A stretch of DNA of 64,000 nt from Pseudomonas sputi (GCF_021603585.1 NZ_BQHI01000003.1:1-64000); one strand, 5' to 3'. Numbered from the stretch's first letter, positions 47,405-59,784 are shown. Numbers and translations: made by a program. Notes: generated by a model from the sequence alone, not told the origin.

Positions 47405-47871
47405 TGCAAAACCGCACCCTGGAAATCGGTGTCGGCCTGTTCCTGCTGGCAGGGATCCTGGCTTTGTTGCTGCTTGCCCTGCGGGTCAGTGGCCTGTCTC
47501 CGACTTCGACCACTGATACCTACAAGCTTTATGCCTATTTCGACAATATTGCCGGTTTGACGGTCAGAGCCAAAGTGACGATGGCGGGTGTGACCATCGG
47601 TAAGGTCACGGCGATCGATCTGGATCGCGACAGTTTCACCGGCCGGGTGACCCTGCAAGTGGATAAAAGCGTCGACAATCTGCCGACCGACTCCACAGCA
47701 TCTATCCTGACTGCGGGGTTGCTGGGCGAGAAATACATCGGTATCAGCGTGGGCGGGGAAGACACCCGGCTCAAGGATGGTGGAACCATCCACGACACGC
47801 AGTCGTCTCTGGTACTGGAAGACCTGATCGGTAAATTCCTGCTCAATACCGTTAGCAAAGACGCCAAATGA
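47404..47871 (+). CDS. mlaD: MCE-domain lipid-binding protein MlaD
   Basis: A 155-residue protein with an N-terminal anchor (about 7-27) and one MCE domain (about 39-117: YKLYAYFDNIAGLTVRAKV and GLLGEKYIGISVG). It forms the hexameric ring on MlaE. The ATG overlaps the mlaE stop. Confidence 0.95.
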   Translation: MQNRTLEIGVGLFLLAGILALLLLALRVSGLSPTSTTDTYKLYAYFDNIAGLTVRAKVTMAGVTIGKVTAIDLDRDSFTGRVTLQVDKSVDNLPTDSTASILTAGLLGEKYIGISVGGEDTRLKDGGTIHDTQSSLVLEDLIGKFLLNTVSKDAK

Positions 47872-47882
47872 GGAGCTTTTGA

Positions 47883-48533
47883 ATGATCTCTACCTTGCGA
47901 CGTGGCCTGTTGGTGTTGCTTGCGGCGCTGCCGCTGGTGGCTAACGCCGTGGCGGCACAATCGGCGCACGATCTGGTTCAGGACACGACAAACCGGATGC
48001 TCGCCGATCTGTCGGCCAATAAAGAGAAGTACAAGCAGGATCCGCAGGATTTCTATACGGCGCTGAACACCATCGTCGGCCCAGTAGTCGATGCCGAAGG
48101 TATTTCCAAGAGCATCATGACGGTCAAATATTCGCGCAAGGCAACGCCGGCGCAGATGAAGACCTTCGAGGAAAACTTCAAGCGCGGCCTGTTCCAGTTC
48201 TATGGCAACGCGCTGCTTGAATACAATAACCAGGGCATCACCGTCGATGCACCCAAGGATGAGTCGGGCGACCGCACCAGTGTCGGCATGACCGTCAAGG
48301 GCAACAACGGCGCGATCTATCCGGTGTCGTACACCCTGGAGAAGATCAGCGGCGAGTGGAAACTGCGCAACGTGATCATCAACGGCATCAACATTGGCAA
48401 GCTGTTCCGTGACCAGTTCGCCGACGCGATGCAGCGCAATGGCAACGATCTGGACAAGACCATCAACGGCTGGGCCGGGGAAGTCGCCAAGGCCAAGCAG
48501 TCGGCCGACCAGAACGAGAAGCCTGCCCAATGA
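47883..48533 (+). CDS. mlaC: Periplasmic phospholipid carrier MlaC
   Basis: A 216-residue periplasmic shuttle between the outer-membrane MlaA complex and MlaFEDB. The signal peptide is about residues 1-23 (cleavage near ANAVA). YTALNTIVGPVVDAEGISKSIM and VSYTLEKISGEWKLRNVIINGINIG are typical. GGAGC precedes the ATG. Overlaps mlaB by four bases (ATGA). Confidence 0.95.
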   Translation: MISTLRRGLLVLLAALPLVANAVAAQSAHDLVQDTTNRMLADLSANKEKYKQDPQDFYTALNTIVGPVVDAEGISKSIMTVKYSRKATPAQMKTFEENFKRGLFQFYGNALLEYNNQGITVDAPKDESGDRTSVGMTVKGNNGAIYPVSYTLEKISGEWKLRNVIINGINIGKLFRDQFADAMQRNGNDLDKTINGWAGEVAKAKQSADQNEKPAQ

Positions 48534-48835
48534 CCGAATCGGCCATTCGTCTGGACGAAGCCAGTGAGCTGCAGCTCAGCGGTGTGCTGGATTACCGCAC
48601 CGGCCCTGATCTGCGCGAGCAGGGCAGGGCGCTGATCAAGTCGTGCACTGCCCCGGCATTGGTGATCGATTGCTCGGCGGTGGAGAAGTCCAGCAGTGTC
48701 GGTCTGTCGCTGCTGCTGTGCTTCATTCGCGATGCCAAGGCCGCCGGCAAGGCGGTCAGCATTCGCGGGATGCCTGAAGACATGCGCGAAATTGCTCAGG
48801 TCAGCGAACTGACCGAGCTGTTGGCGCAACCCTGA
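48530..48835 (+). CDS. mlaB: STAS-domain protein MlaB
   Basis: A 101-residue cytosolic STAS protein that binds and stabilises MlaF. The segments LVIDCSAVEKSSSVGLSLLLCFIRDAKAAGK and IRGMPEDMREIAQVSEL are typical, including the conserved Ser of the STAS loop. It closes the mla operon before a terminator. Confidence 0.93.
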   Translation: MTESAIRLDEASELQLSGVLDYRTGPDLREQGRALIKSCTAPALVIDCSAVEKSSSVGLSLLLCFIRDAKAAGKAVSIRGMPEDMREIAQVSELTELLAQP

Positions 48836-48851
48836 ACCCGCATCGATAGAG

Positions 48852-48904
48852 AAGCCCCCCGTCAGAGTCCTGCGCAGCGGGGTTCGCAGGCGCGGGGCTT
48901 TTTT
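48852..48904 (+). terminator. Rho-independent terminator after mlaB
   Basis: AAGCCCCCCG ... GCGCGGGGCTTTTTT. The inner part CCCCGTC...GCGGGG can pair alternatively. It ends 46 bases before ibaG. Confidence 0.8.
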
Positions 48905-48950
48905 GTATGATGTCCGACCCGTGCGCACAGGGCGCCGATTGAGGTTGAGC

Positions 48951-49190
48951 ATGCAGGCCGTAGAAGTGAAGAGCTTCCTTGAAGGAAAGCTGCCAGGAAC
49001 GCTGGTGGAAGTTGAAGGCGAAGGCTGCAACTTTCAGCTGAACGTGATTAGTGATGAACTGGCGGCGTTGAGCCCGGTCAAGCGTCAGCAAAGCATCTAT
49101 GCCCATTTGAACCCTTGGATCGCCGATGGCAGCATCCATGCGGTCACTATGAAATTTTTCAGCAGCGCGGCCTGGGCCGAGCGCACCTGA
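48951..49190 (+). CDS. ibaG: BolA-family protein IbaG
   Basis: A 79-residue BolA-like protein. GEGCNFQLNVISDELAALSPVKRQQSIYAHLNPWI matches IbaG (YrbA). Family members bind [2Fe-2S] clusters with monothiol glutaredoxin. The start at 48951 (MQAVEVK) follows GAGGTTGAGC; the in-frame ATG at 48907 is in the wrong region. It is directly upstream of murA, as in E. coli. Confidence 0.93.
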   Translation: MQAVEVKSFLEGKLPGTLVEVEGEGCNFQLNVISDELAALSPVKRQQSIYAHLNPWIADGSIHAVTMKFFSSAAWAERT

Positions 49191-49197
49191 GCCCTAG

Positions 49198-50478
<1,281 letters not shown>

Positions 50479-50548
50479 TCGCTGCATCTGGACACAGGGA
50501 CGTGTCCGTTGAATTCGTTTTGATCGGGGGTGGCAACGCCCTCGATGT

Positions 50549-50576
50549 ATGTCCGGCGCCGATTGCGACCGGACAT
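50549..50576 (+). promoter_or_regulatory. Hairpin in the hisG leader
   Basis: ATGTCCGG, 12-base loop, CCGGACAT, ending 29 bases before the hisG ATG. A GACAC-AGGGAC-GTGTC stem lies further up (about 50490-50506). No T-run and no His-codon leader peptide is evident. Confidence 0.5.
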
Positions 50577-50605
50577 GAGTACCTTGATAAGGACTGACGT
50601 TTCCC

Positions 50606-51241
50606 ATGTTGACCATCGCACTGTCCAAGGGCCGCATCCTTGACGACACCCTGCCGCTTCTCGCCGAAGCGGGCATCGTGCCGACCGAGAATCCGGACAA
50701 GAGCCGCAAGCTGATCATCCCCACGACCCAGGAAGACGTTCGCCTGTTGATCGTGCGGGCCACCGACGTGCCGACCTATGTCGAGCATGGCGCGGCCGAC
50801 CTCGGCGTTGCCGGTAAAGACGTGCTGATGGAATACACGGGGCAAGGCCTGTACGAGCCGCTGGATCTGCAGATTGCCCAGTGCAAGTTAATGACCGCCG
50901 GCAAGGTCGGTGCGGTCGAGCCCAAGGGCCGCCTGCGCGTCGCCACCAAATTCGTCAATGTCGCCAAGCGTTACTACGCCGAGCAGGGCCGTCAGGTCGA
51001 CATCATCAAGCTGTACGGCTCGATGGAGCTGGCACCGCTGATCGGTCTGGCCGACAAGATCATCGACGTGGTCGACACCGGCAACACCCTGCGCGCCAAC
51101 GGCCTGGAACCCCAGGAACTGATCGCCACAATCAGCTCGCGTCTGGTGGTCAACAAGGCTTCGATGAAAATGCAACACGCCCGAATCCAGGCGTTGATCG
51201 ACACCTTGCGCAAGGCAGTGGAGTCTCGACACCGCGGCTGA
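50606..51241 (+). CDS. hisG: ATP phosphoribosyltransferase catalytic subunit, short form
   Basis: A 211-residue HisG(S). It condenses ATP with PRPP in the first step of histidine synthesis. The C-terminal ACT-like regulatory domain of long HisG is absent, so the enzyme needs HisZ, which is not in the window. [15 protein letters not shown] is the PRPP site. Confidence 0.96.
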   Translation: MLTIALSKGRILDDTLPLLAEAGIVPTENPDKSRKLIIPTTQEDVRLLIVRATDVPTYVEHGAADLGVAGKDVLMEYTGQGLYEPLDLQIAQCKLMTAGKVGAVEPKGRLRVATKFVNVAKRYYAEQGRQVDIIKLYGSMELAPLIGLADKIIDVVDTGNTLRANGLEPQELIATISSRLVVNKASMKMQHARIQALIDTLRKAVESRHRG

Positions 51242-51292
51242 TTTACCTGCGCGACGTCAAGTTGCGCCGTCTATCCGCCTCATAGCCAGAAT

Positions 51293-51342
51293 CTCAGGTG
51301 CCCAAGCGGATCGAATGGTAGTTTCGGGCGCCTGAGTTTTTT
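51293..51342 (+). terminator. Terminator-like hairpin between hisG and hisD
   Basis: CTCAGGTGCCC, a 20-base loop, GGGCGCCTGAG (one G-T wobble) and T6. It lies within the hisGDC run, 24 bases before the hisD ATG, and may reduce hisD-hisC relative to hisG. Confidence 0.7.
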
Positions 51343-51365
51343 GCCATTCCTATGAGGCTCTCGCT

Positions 51366-52691
51366 ATGACCGCACCGACTGCAATTCGCCGACTCAACGC
51401 TGCTGACCCGGATTTCGCGCATCATCTGGATCATCTGCTGAGCTGGGAAAGTGTGTCTGACGACTCGGTCAATCAGCGGGTGCTGGACATCATCAAGGCG
51501 GTGCGCGAGCGCGGTGACGCGGCGCTGGTCGAGTTCACCCAGAAATTTGACGGCCTCGAAGTTGCCTCGATGGCGGACCTGATCCTGCCGCGCGAGCGCC
51601 TGGAACTGGCCCTGACCCGTATCACCGTGCCACAACGCGAAGCGCTGGAAAAAGCCGCCGCCCGGGTGCGCAGCTATCACGAAAAACAGAAGCAGGACTC
51701 CTGGAGCTACACCGAAGCCGATGGCACGGTGCTGGGCCAGAAAGTCACGCCACTGGATCGCGCCGGTCTGTACGTGCCGGGCGGCAAGGCGTCGTACCCG
51801 TCGTCGGTATTGATGAACGCGATTCCGGCCAAGGTCGCCGGCGTGACCGAAGTGGTCATGGTGGTGCCGACCCCGCGCGGTGAAGTCAACGAGCTGGTGC
51901 TGGCGGCGGCGTGCATCGCCGGCGTCGACCGGGTATTCACCATCGGTGGCGCACAAGCTGTTGCCGCGTTGGCCTATGGCACCGAAAGCGTGCCGCAGGT
52001 GGACAAGGTCGTCGGCCCGGGCAACATCTATGTTGCCACCGCCAAGCGTCACGTGTTCGGTCAGGTCGGTATCGACATGATCGCCGGTCCGTCGGAAATC
52101 CTCGTGGTGTGCGACGGCCAGACCGATCCGGACTGGATCGCCATGGACCTGTTCTCCCAGGCCGAGCACGACGAAGACGCCCAGGCCATCCTGGTCAGCC
52201 CGGACGCCGAGTTCCTCGACAAGGTCGCCGCGAGCATCGATAAACTGCTGCCGACCATGGATCGCGCAACCATCATCGAAACCTCGATCAACGGTCGTGG
52301 AGCCCTGATCCACGTGCGCGACATGGCCCAGGCCATCGAAGTCGCCAACCGCATCGCCCCGGAACACCTTGAACTGTCGGTCGCCGACCCGCAGGCCTGG
52401 CTGCCGCAGATCCGCCATGCCGGTGCGATCTTCATGGGTCGCCACACCTCCGAAGCGCTGGGCGACTACTGCGCAGGTCCGAACCACGTGTTGCCGACCT
52501 CCGGCACCGCGCGTTTCTCCTCGCCGCTGGGCGTGTATGACTTCCAGAAACGTTCGTCGATCATCTTCTGCTCCGAGGCCGGTGCTTCGGAGCTGGGCAA
52601 GACGGCCTCGATCCTGGCCCGTGGCGAATCGCTGAGCGCCCACGCGCGCAGCGCCGAATACCGCATCAAAGACGAAGTGAAGGGGAACTGA
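51366..52691 (+). CDS. hisD: Histidinol dehydrogenase
   Basis: A 441-residue zinc enzyme that oxidises histidinol to histidine in two NAD-dependent steps. [52 protein letters not shown] and AEHDEDAQA (zinc and catalytic Glu/His) are intact. The normal length excludes truncation. Two bases separate it from hisC. Confidence 0.97.
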   Translation: MTAPTAIRRLNAADPDFAHHLDHLLSWESVSDDSVNQRVLDIIKAVRERGDAALVEFTQKFDGLEVASMADLILPRERLELALTRITVPQREALEKAAARVRSYHEKQKQDSWSYTEADGTVLGQKVTPLDRAGLYVPGGKASYPSSVLMNAIPAKVAGVTEVVMVVPTPRGEVNELVLAAACIAGVDRVFTIGGAQAVAALAYGTESVPQVDKVVGPGNIYVATAKRHVFGQVGIDMIAGPSEILVVCDGQTDPDWIAMDLFSQAEHDEDAQAILVSPDAEFLDKVAASIDKLLPTMDRATIIETSINGRGALIHVRDMAQAIEVANRIAPEHLELSVADPQAWLPQIRHAGAIFMGRHTSEALGDYCAGPNHVLPTSGTARFSSPLGVYDFQKRSSIIFCSEAGASELGKTASILARGESLSAHARSAEYRIKDEVKGN

Positions 52692-52693
52692 AC

Positions 52694-53746
52694 ATGAGTA
52701 AATTCTGGAGCCCGTTCGTCAAGGATCTGGTGCCTTATGTACCGGGCGAGCAGCCAAAACTGACCCGTCTGGTCAAGCTCAACACCAACGAAAACCCGTA
52801 CGGCCCGTCGCCAAAAGCCCTGGCTGCAATGCAGGCTGAACTGAATGACAACCTGCGTCTGTACCCGGACCCGAACAGCGATCTGCTGAAAAACGCCGTC
52901 GCCAAGTACTACGGCGTGCAGAGCAATCAAGTGTTCCTGGGCAACGGTTCGGACGAAGTGCTGGCGCACATCTTCCACGGCCTGCTGCAACACGATCAGC
53001 CGATCCTGTTTCCGGATATCAGCTACAGCTTCTATCCGGTCTACTGCGGCCTTTACGGCATCGATTTCGACGCGGTGCCGCTGGATGCACAGTTCCGGAT
53101 CAACCCGGCCGACTACGCCAAGCCGAATGGCGGGATCATCTTCCCCAACCCGAATGCGCCGACCGGCTGCCTGCTGGCGCTGGAAGCGGTCGAGCAGATT
53201 CTCAAGGCCAGCCCGGATTCGGTGGTGGTGGTCGACGAGGCCTACATCGACTTTGGCGGTGAAACCGCGATCAGCCTGGTGAGCCGTTATCCGAACCTGC
53301 TGGTGACCCAGACCCTGTCCAAGTCCCGTTCGCTCGCGGGCCTGCGGGTCGGTCTGGCAGTCGGGCATCCGGACCTGATCGAGGCGCTGGAGCGGATCAA
53401 GAACAGCTTCAACTCCTACCCGATCGATCGCATGGCCAATGTCGGCGCGGCCGCGGCGTTCGAGGATCGCGAGTACTTCGACAAGACCTGCGCGCTGGTC
53501 GTCGAGAGCCGCGAATGGGTGGTTGCGCAGTTGCAGGCCAGGGGCTTTGAAGTGCTGCCGTCAGCGGCGAACTTCATCTTCGCCCGGCATCCGCAACACG
53601 ATGCGGCGGGGCTGGCGGCCAAACTGCGTGAACAGGGCGTGATCGTGCGCCACTTCAAGCAGGAGCGGATTGCCCAGTTCCTGCGGATCTCGATCGGCAC
53701 GCCGGAGCAGAATCAGGCGTTGATCGATGGGTTAGGCGATCTTTGA
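52694..53746 (+). CDS. hisC: Histidinol-phosphate aminotransferase
   Basis: A 350-residue class II-type aminotransferase that makes histidinol phosphate from imidazole acetol phosphate. The PLP lysine is K210 in [23 protein letters not shown] (32-40), NPNAPTG (152-158) and the C-terminal [14 protein letters not shown] are intact. A decayed partial copy of its 3' third lies at 54500-54712, beyond an AT-rich gene. In P. aeruginosa hisC1 directly abuts algW, so the extra kilobase here is an insertion. Confidence 0.96.
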   Translation: MSKFWSPFVKDLVPYVPGEQPKLTRLVKLNTNENPYGPSPKALAAMQAELNDNLRLYPDPNSDLLKNAVAKYYGVQSNQVFLGNGSDEVLAHIFHGLLQHDQPILFPDISYSFYPVYCGLYGIDFDAVPLDAQFRINPADYAKPNGGIIFPNPNAPTGCLLALEAVEQILKASPDSVVVVDEAYIDFGGETAISLVSRYPNLLVTQTLSKSRSLAGLRVGLAVGHPDLIEALERIKNSFNSYPIDRMANVGAAAAFEDREYFDKTCALVVESREWVVAQLQARGFEVLPSAANFIFARHPQHDAAGLAAKLREQGVIVRHFKQERIAQFLRISIGTPEQNQALIDGLGDL

Positions 53747-53752
53747 TCCAAT

Positions 53753-53818
53753 AGAGCGAACCTGCCCGCAAAGAACGATGACGCGATATAGCAGTAATGT
53801 CGCGTCATCGTTCTTCGA
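53753..53818. repeat. REP-type palindrome, truncated on the right
   Basis: GAGCGAACCTGCCCGC, then AAGAACGATGACGCGA, 13-base loop, TCGCGTCATCGTTCTT (53771-53815): a perfect 16-bp stem. In complete elements of this type the right arm continues into CGAGCAGGCTCGCTC; here it stops after TTCTTCGAGG. It may also end hisC transcription. Confidence 0.65.
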
Positions 53819-53925
53819 GGAAAACGGCTTCTCTGCAACATTGGATGTAATTGCTCGTGATGCCTGTTCACCCGGAGTATTGATGAGCTGGATGCCATGC
53901 GCCTTTTGAGCATGGGACAGTCTGG

Positions 53926-54336
53926 TTATTCGGTCTCATGGAATTTGAACAGGCCAAACATCTCAGTACCATCGGTTGCCAAACAATCGAACGCCCCATC
54001 TATGTGGTTTAATTTGTCTTGAGAATCAACCTTGATAATCAAAGTTCCGCTTTTGCTATAGTATTGGGTGCTATCAAGTCTTACTGATATATATGGCGGA
54101 GCACCGTCAACGAATTTCATCTTTAAAAGGGTGTCGGGAGGCGCAAGGAACTCCACTTCCACAAGGTCTTTTCCACTCCAGGCTCTGATGGTGGGGAATT
54201 CTGCTTGCACATCCCGCTCAACAATATTCGCCTTGAACTCCCTGCCGCCAAAGTTTAGATAAAAAGTCCCTTTGCCCGTCGATTTTTTAACTGATGGATT
54301 TATATTTTCTTTTGTACCCTTTTTAAAATTTTCCAT
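53926..54336 (-). CDS. Hypothetical AT-rich gene in the hisC-algW insertion
   Basis: A 136-residue protein of no recognised family. Predicted beta-rich (GTFYLNFGGREFKANIV, DLVEVEFLAPPDTLLKMKFV, ISVRLDSTQYYSKSGTLIIKV) with a Lys/Asn-rich N-terminus; no signal peptide or membrane segment. GGAG lies seven bases before the ATG at 54336. Codon use (AAA, AAT, TTT, ATA) and base composition are clearly AT-rich compared with hisC and algW, a sign of transfer. It lies between intact hisC and the decayed hisC copy. The 54337-54499 region upstream is AT-rich and may hold its promoter. Confidence 0.7.
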   Translation of the reverse strand: MENFKKGTKENINPSVKKSTGKGTFYLNFGGREFKANIVERDVQAEFPTIRAWSGKDLVEVEFLAPPDTLLKMKFVDGAPPYISVRLDSTQYYSKSGTLIIKVDSQDKLNHIDGAFDCLATDGTEMFGLFKFHETE

Positions 54337-54499
54337 GTTTCAACTCCGTGTCAAAATTTAGAAGCGTCAAATGACAGAAACGATGTTATGACCTGCGTGG
54401 TATCTTGGCTACTGATAGAAATGATAGTTTTTTATGCTTTTTTCCCCAGCTTTAATTCGCTCGGTAATCAAAGTGTTATCAGTTGTACTCATTTATGAT

Positions 54500-54712
54500 G
54501 CACCTGGTTATCCTGACCTGATCGAATTGCGGGGGCGAATCAACAACAGTTGTATGTTCAGGTGAAAGTCGGTGCAGTGGCGTTCGAGGGGAACGAGTCC
54601 TTCGACAAGGCCTGCGCAGGGAGGTATCGAGATTCGCGGATGGGGAGGTAGTTGCGGGGCAAAGGGTTTGAGGTGCTGCTTTCAGTGGCGATTCTGACTT
54701 GGCTGTTTGATT
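54500..54712 (+). pseudogene. hisC: Decayed partial duplicate of the hisC 3' region
   Basis: The segment aligns in order with intact hisC. ATCCTGACCTGATCGA matches 53367-53382 (ATCCGGACCTGATCGA); CGAATCAACAACAG matches CGGATCAAGAACAG; GTGGCGTTCGAGG and TCCTTCGACAAGGCCTGCGC match 53454-53493; GGGTTTGAGGTGCTGC matches GGCTTTGAAGTGCTGC. It has a deletion of about 20 bases early, lacks most of 53586-53732, and ends with GGCTGTTTGATT matching the hisC end GGCGATCTTTGAT. It has stops and frameshifts and cannot be translated. Confidence 0.85.
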
Positions 54713-54736
54713 TGTGGGAGCGAATTCGCCCCCACA
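54713..54736. repeat. REP-like palindrome after the hisC remnant
   Basis: TGTGGGaGCGAATTCGCccCCACA. It corresponds in place to the GAGCGAACCTGCCCGC element that follows intact hisC. It lies 10 bases beyond the algW stop. Confidence 0.65.
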
Positions 54737-54746
54737 GTTTTTGTGC

Positions 54747-55901
<1,155 letters not shown>

Positions 55902-56004
55902 TAAGCACGTCCTGGAAAAGTTGCAGGCGGGGTCAGACCGCCCATAATGTCGCGCATTATACGAGGCCGCGCGCGCCTCTGAACGGGATATTTAGGAGTC
56001 TTTC

Positions 56005-56763
56005 ATGGCCGTCGCCCTGAGCACCCTGGTCGAAGAAGCCGACCGTTACCTTGGCAGTGCGAAAATTGCCGATTATTGCCCCAATGGCCTGCAGGTCGAG
56101 GGGCGTCCGCAGGTGATGCGCATCGTCAGCGGCGTCACCGCCAGTCAGGCATTGCTGGATGCCGCTGTCGAGGCCGAAGCCGATCTGGTGCTGGTGCATC
56201 ACGGTTATTTCTGGAAGGGCGAAAACCCATGCATCACCGGCATGAAGCAGCGCCGACTGAAGACATTGCTCAAGCACGACATCAGCCTGCTCGGCTATCA
56301 CCTGCCGCTGGATCTGCATCCGGACGTCGGCAATAACGTGCAGTTGGCCCGTCAGCTGGACATCACCGTCGAGGGACCGCTGGATCCGGACAATCTGAAG
56401 ATCGTCGGTCTGGTCGGTTCACTGAGCGAGCCGATGACCCCGCGCGACTTTGCCCGCAAAGTGCAGGAAGTCATGGGCCGCGAGCCGCTGCTGGTCGAAG
56501 GCAGCGCGATGATCCGTCGGGTCGGCTGGTGCACCGGTGGCGGTCAGGGCTATATCGATAATGCGATCGCCGCCGGCGTCGATCTGTTTCTCAGTGGTGA
56601 AGCCTCCGAGCAGACGTTCCACAGCGCCCGGGAAAACGATATCAGCTTCATCGCCGCCGGCCACCACGCCACCGAACGCTATGGCGTGCAGGCGCTGGGC
56701 GATTACCTGGCGAAACGTTTTGCGTTGGAGCATATCTTCATCGACTGCCCGAATCCGATCTGA
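56005..56763 (+). CDS. Nif3-like dinuclear metal-centre protein
   Basis: A 252-residue protein of the NIF3/YbgI family, hexameric toroids with two metal ions per subunit. Metal-site motifs: LVLVHHGYFW (HH pair), LLGYHLPLDLHPDVGNN and SFIAAGHHATERYGVQAL near the C-terminus. Related proteins may be GTP cyclohydrolase-like or metal-insertion factors; the function is unsettled. GGAG precedes the ATG. Confidence 0.92.
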   Translation: MAVALSTLVEEADRYLGSAKIADYCPNGLQVEGRPQVMRIVSGVTASQALLDAAVEAEADLVLVHHGYFWKGENPCITGMKQRRLKTLLKHDISLLGYHLPLDLHPDVGNNVQLARQLDITVEGPLDPDNLKIVGLVGSLSEPMTPRDFARKVQEVMGREPLLVEGSAMIRRVGWCTGGGQGYIDNAIAAGVDLFLSGEASEQTFHSARENDISFIAAGHHATERYGVQALGDYLAKRFALEHIFIDCPNPI

Positions 56764-56898
56764 GCGCCCGAACGGGCAGGCATATTCATATGCCCTTTCG
56801 ATCTAGTTGGCGTCCTGATTAGAAGAGGTCGCTGTGCTAGGATTCCTCGCTCGAACACGGCCCGCTGGCCGTTCATAAGAAAGCTTTCGTGAGTAGCC

Positions 56899-57816
56899 AT
56901 GGTCGACAAACTGACGCATCTGAAACAGCTGGAGGCGGAAAGCATCCACATCATCCGCGAGGTGGCCGCCGAGTTCGACAACCCGGTGATGCTGTACTCC
57001 ATCGGTAAAGACTCCGCCGTGATGCTGCATCTGGCACGCAAGGCGTTCTTCCCGGGCAAACTGCCGTTTCCGGTGATGCACGTCGACACCCGCTGGAAAT
57101 TCCAGGAGATGTACAAGTTCCGCGACAAGATGGTCGAAGAGCTTGGCCTGGACCTGATCACCCACGTCAACCCGGATGGCGTTGCGCAGGGCATCAACCC
57201 GTTCACCCACGGCAGCGCCAAGCACACCGACATCATGAAGACCGAAGGCCTGAAGCAGGCACTCGACAAGCATGGTTTCGACGCGGCCTTCGGCGGCGCC
57301 CGTCGCGATGAAGAGAAGTCCCGCGCCAAGGAGCGCGTCTACTCGTTCCGCGACAGCAAACACCGCTGGGACCCGAAGAACCAGCGCCCCGAGCTGTGGA
57401 ACGTCTACAACGGCAAGGTCAACAAGGGCGAATCCATTCGTGTGTTCCCGTTGTCGAACTGGACCGAGCTGGACATCTGGCAGTACATCTACCTCGAAGG
57501 CATCCCGATCGTGCCGCTGTACTTCGCCGCCGAACGCGAAGTGATCGAGAAGAACGGCACGCTGATCATGATCGACGACGAGCGTATCCTCGAGCACCTG
57601 TCCGACGAGGACAAGGCGCGCATCGTCAAAAAGAAAGTGCGTTTCCGTACCCTTGGCTGCTACCCGTTGACGGGCGCGGTGGAGTCCGAGGCCGAAAGCC
57701 TGACGGACATCATTCAGGAAATGCTCCTGACGCGAACTTCCGAGCGCCAGGGCCGGGTCATCGACCACGATGGCGCCGGCTCGATGGAAGACAAGAAACG
57801 TCAAGGCTATTTCTAA
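56899..57816 (+). CDS. cysD: Sulfate adenylyltransferase subunit 2
   Basis: A 305-residue PP-loop subunit that forms APS from sulfate and ATP. The PP-loop-like motif is [12 protein letters not shown] (near 34-45); [21 protein letters not shown] is the family signature. It acts with the GTPase part of CysNC. The 135-base upstream region shows a GGCCCGCTGGCC palindrome but no clear promoter. Ten bases separate it from cysNC. Confidence 0.96.
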   Translation: MVDKLTHLKQLEAESIHIIREVAAEFDNPVMLYSIGKDSAVMLHLARKAFFPGKLPFPVMHVDTRWKFQEMYKFRDKMVEELGLDLITHVNPDGVAQGINPFTHGSAKHTDIMKTEGLKQALDKHGFDAAFGGARRDEEKSRAKERVYSFRDSKHRWDPKNQRPELWNVYNGKVNKGESIRVFPLSNWTELDIWQYIYLEGIPIVPLYFAAEREVIEKNGTLIMIDDERILEHLSDEDKARIVKKKVRFRTLGCYPLTGAVESEAESLTDIIQEMLLTRTSERQGRVIDHDGAGSMEDKKRQGYF

Positions 57817-57825
57817 GGGGCTGTC

Positions 57826-59724
57826 ATGTCGCACGCATCTGATTTGATCAGCGAGGACATCCTCGCCTACCTGGGCCAGCACGAACGTAAAGAGCTGCTG
57901 CGCTTTTTGACCTGCGGTAACGTCGATGACGGCAAGAGCACCCTGATCGGGCGCCTGCTGCACGACTCGAAGATGATCTACGAGGATCACCTCGAAGCCA
58001 TCACCCGCGATTCGAAGAAAGTCGGCACCACCGGTGACGACATCGACCTGGCGTTGCTGGTCGACGGCCTGCAGGCCGAGCGCGAGCAGGGCATCACCAT
58101 TGATGTCGCCTACCGCTATTTCTCCACCGCCAAGCGCAAATTCATCATCGCCGACACCCCCGGCCATGAGCAGTACACCCGCAACATGGCCACCGGCGCC
58201 TCCACTTGTGACCTGGCGATCATTCTGGTCGACGCCCGTTACGGCGTGCAGACCCAGACCCGCCGCCACAGCTTCATTGCATCCCTGCTGGGCATCAAGC
58301 ACATCGTCGTCGCCATCAACAAGATGGACCTCAAGGGCTTCGATCAGGGCGTGTTCGAGTCGATCAAGGCCGACTACCTGAAGTTCGCCGAAGGCTTGAA
58401 GATGAAGCCGACCAGCATGCACTTCGTGCCGATGTCCGCTCTGAAGGGCGACAACGTGGTGAACAAGTCCGAGCGCTCGCCGTGGTACACCGGCCAGTCG
58501 CTGATGGAAATCCTCGAGACCGTGGAAGTGGCGGGCGACCGCAACTTCACCGATCTGCGTTTCCCGGTGCAGTACGTCAACCGTCCGAACCTGAACTTCC
58601 GCGGTTTCGCCGGCACTCTCGCCAGCGGCATCGTCAAGAAGGGCGACGAAGTCGTGGTGCTGCCGTCTGGCAAGAGCAGCCGCGTGAAATCCATCGTCAC
58701 CTTCGAAGGTGAGCTGGAGCATGCAGGCCCGGGCCAGGCCGTGACGCTGACCATGGAAGACGAAATCGACATCTCCCGTGGCGACCTGCTGGTCCATGCC
58801 GACAACGTTCCGCCAGTGACCGACAGCTTCGAAGCGATGCTGGTGTGGATGGCTGAAGAGCCGATGCTGCCGGGCAAGAAATACGACATCAAGCGCGCCA
58901 CCAGTTACGTGCCGGGCTCCATCGCCAGCATCGTCAACAAGGTCGACGTCAACACCCTCGAAGAAGGCCCGGCGAGCGCGTTGCAGCTCAACGAAATCGG
59001 CAAGGTGAAGATCGCGCTCGACGCGCCGATCGCCCTCGACGGTTACGACAGCAACCGCACCACGGGTGCCTTCATCGTCATCGACCGTTTGACCAACGGC
59101 ACCGTCGGCGCCGGCATGATCGTCGCCCAGCCCGTGACCCATGGCGCTGCCACGCACCACGGCAAACTGGCCCATGTAGCGACCGAAGAACGCGCTCAGC
59201 GTTTCGGTCAGCAACCGGCCACCGTGCTGTTCAGCGGCCTGTCCGGCGCGGGCAAGAGCACCTTGGCGTACGCGGTCGAGCGCAAGCTGTTCGACCTCGG
59301 TCGTGCGGTGTTTGTACTCGACGGCCAGAATCTGCGTCACGACCTCAACAAAGGTCTGCCGCATGATCGCGCCGGTCGCACCGAGAACTGGCGCCGTGCC
59401 GCACACGTTGCACGTCAGTTCAACGAAGCCGGTCTGCTGACGCTTGCGGCGTTCGTGGCGCCGAGTGCCGAAGGCCGTGAACAGGCTAAGGATCTGATCG
59501 GCAAGGAGCGTCTGCTGACGGTCTATGTCCAGGCGTCGCCGACCGTGTGCGCCGAGCGTGATCCGCAAGGTTTGTATGCGGCGGGTGGCGACAACATTCC
59601 GGGCGAATCCTTCCCGTATGACGTGCCGCTGGATGCCGATCTGGTGATCGACACCCAGTCGCTGTCGCTGGATGAAAGCGTCAAGCAAGTGCTGGATCTG
59701 CTGCGCAAGCGTGGCGCGATCTAA
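57826..59724 (+). CDS. cysNC: Fused sulfate adenylyltransferase subunit 1 / APS kinase
   Basis: A 632-residue bifunctional protein. Residues 1-445: EF-Tu-like GTPase ([37 protein letters not shown]) that drives APS formation. Residues about 455-632: APS kinase with P-loop [15 protein letters not shown] and [14 protein letters not shown], making PAPS. The fused form is normal in pseudomonads. A strong terminator follows. Confidence 0.97.
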   Translation: MSHASDLISEDILAYLGQHERKELLRFLTCGNVDDGKSTLIGRLLHDSKMIYEDHLEAITRDSKKVGTTGDDIDLALLVDGLQAEREQGITIDVAYRYFSTAKRKFIIADTPGHEQYTRNMATGASTCDLAIILVDARYGVQTQTRRHSFIASLLGIKHIVVAINKMDLKGFDQGVFESIKADYLKFAEGLKMKPTSMHFVPMSALKGDNVVNKSERSPWYTGQSLMEILETVEVAGDRNFTDLRFPVQYVNRPNLNFRGFAGTLASGIVKKGDEVVVLPSGKSSRVKSIVTFEGELEHAGPGQAVTLTMEDEIDISRGDLLVHADNVPPVTDSFEAMLVWMAEEPMLPGKKYDIKRATSYVPGSIASIVNKVDVNTLEEGPASALQLNEIGKVKIALDAPIALDGYDSNRTTGAFIVIDRLTNGTVGAGMIVAQPVTHGAATHHGKLAHVATEERAQRFGQQPATVLFSGLSGAGKSTLAYAVERKLFDLGRAVFVLDGQNLRHDLNKGLPHDRAGRTENWRRAAHVARQFNEAGLLTLAAFVAPSAEGREQAKDLIGKERLLTVYVQASPTVCAERDPQGLYAAGGDNIPGESFPYDVPLDADLVIDTQSLSLDESVKQVLDLLRKRGAI

Positions 59725-59740
59725 GCGCTGAGCAGAAGTG

Positions 59741-59779
59741 AAAAAACCGCCGATGAGAGATCATCGGCGGTTTTTTTTT
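59741..59779. terminator. Terminator after cysNC
   Basis: A6, CCGCCGATGA, loop GAGA, TCATCGGCGG and T9. It can also serve the convergent acyltransferase gene. Confidence 0.9.
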
Positions 59780-59784
59780 GCTGT

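Noticed and set aside
50479-50605. Histidine attenuator leader peptide
   Set aside because: No short ORF with consecutive His codons precedes hisG.
53773-53813. attC-like site or integron element after hisC
   Set aside because: The stem is a perfect palindrome of the REP type without the attC core and RYYYAAC motifs, and no integrase is present.
56803-59688. 961-codon open frame on the minus strand opposite cysD-cysNC
   Set aside because: It is antisense to two certain genes. In GC-rich DNA the strong third-position bias of a real gene keeps one antisense frame free of stops. The translation is low in complexity (His, Gly, Val, Asp) with no domain.
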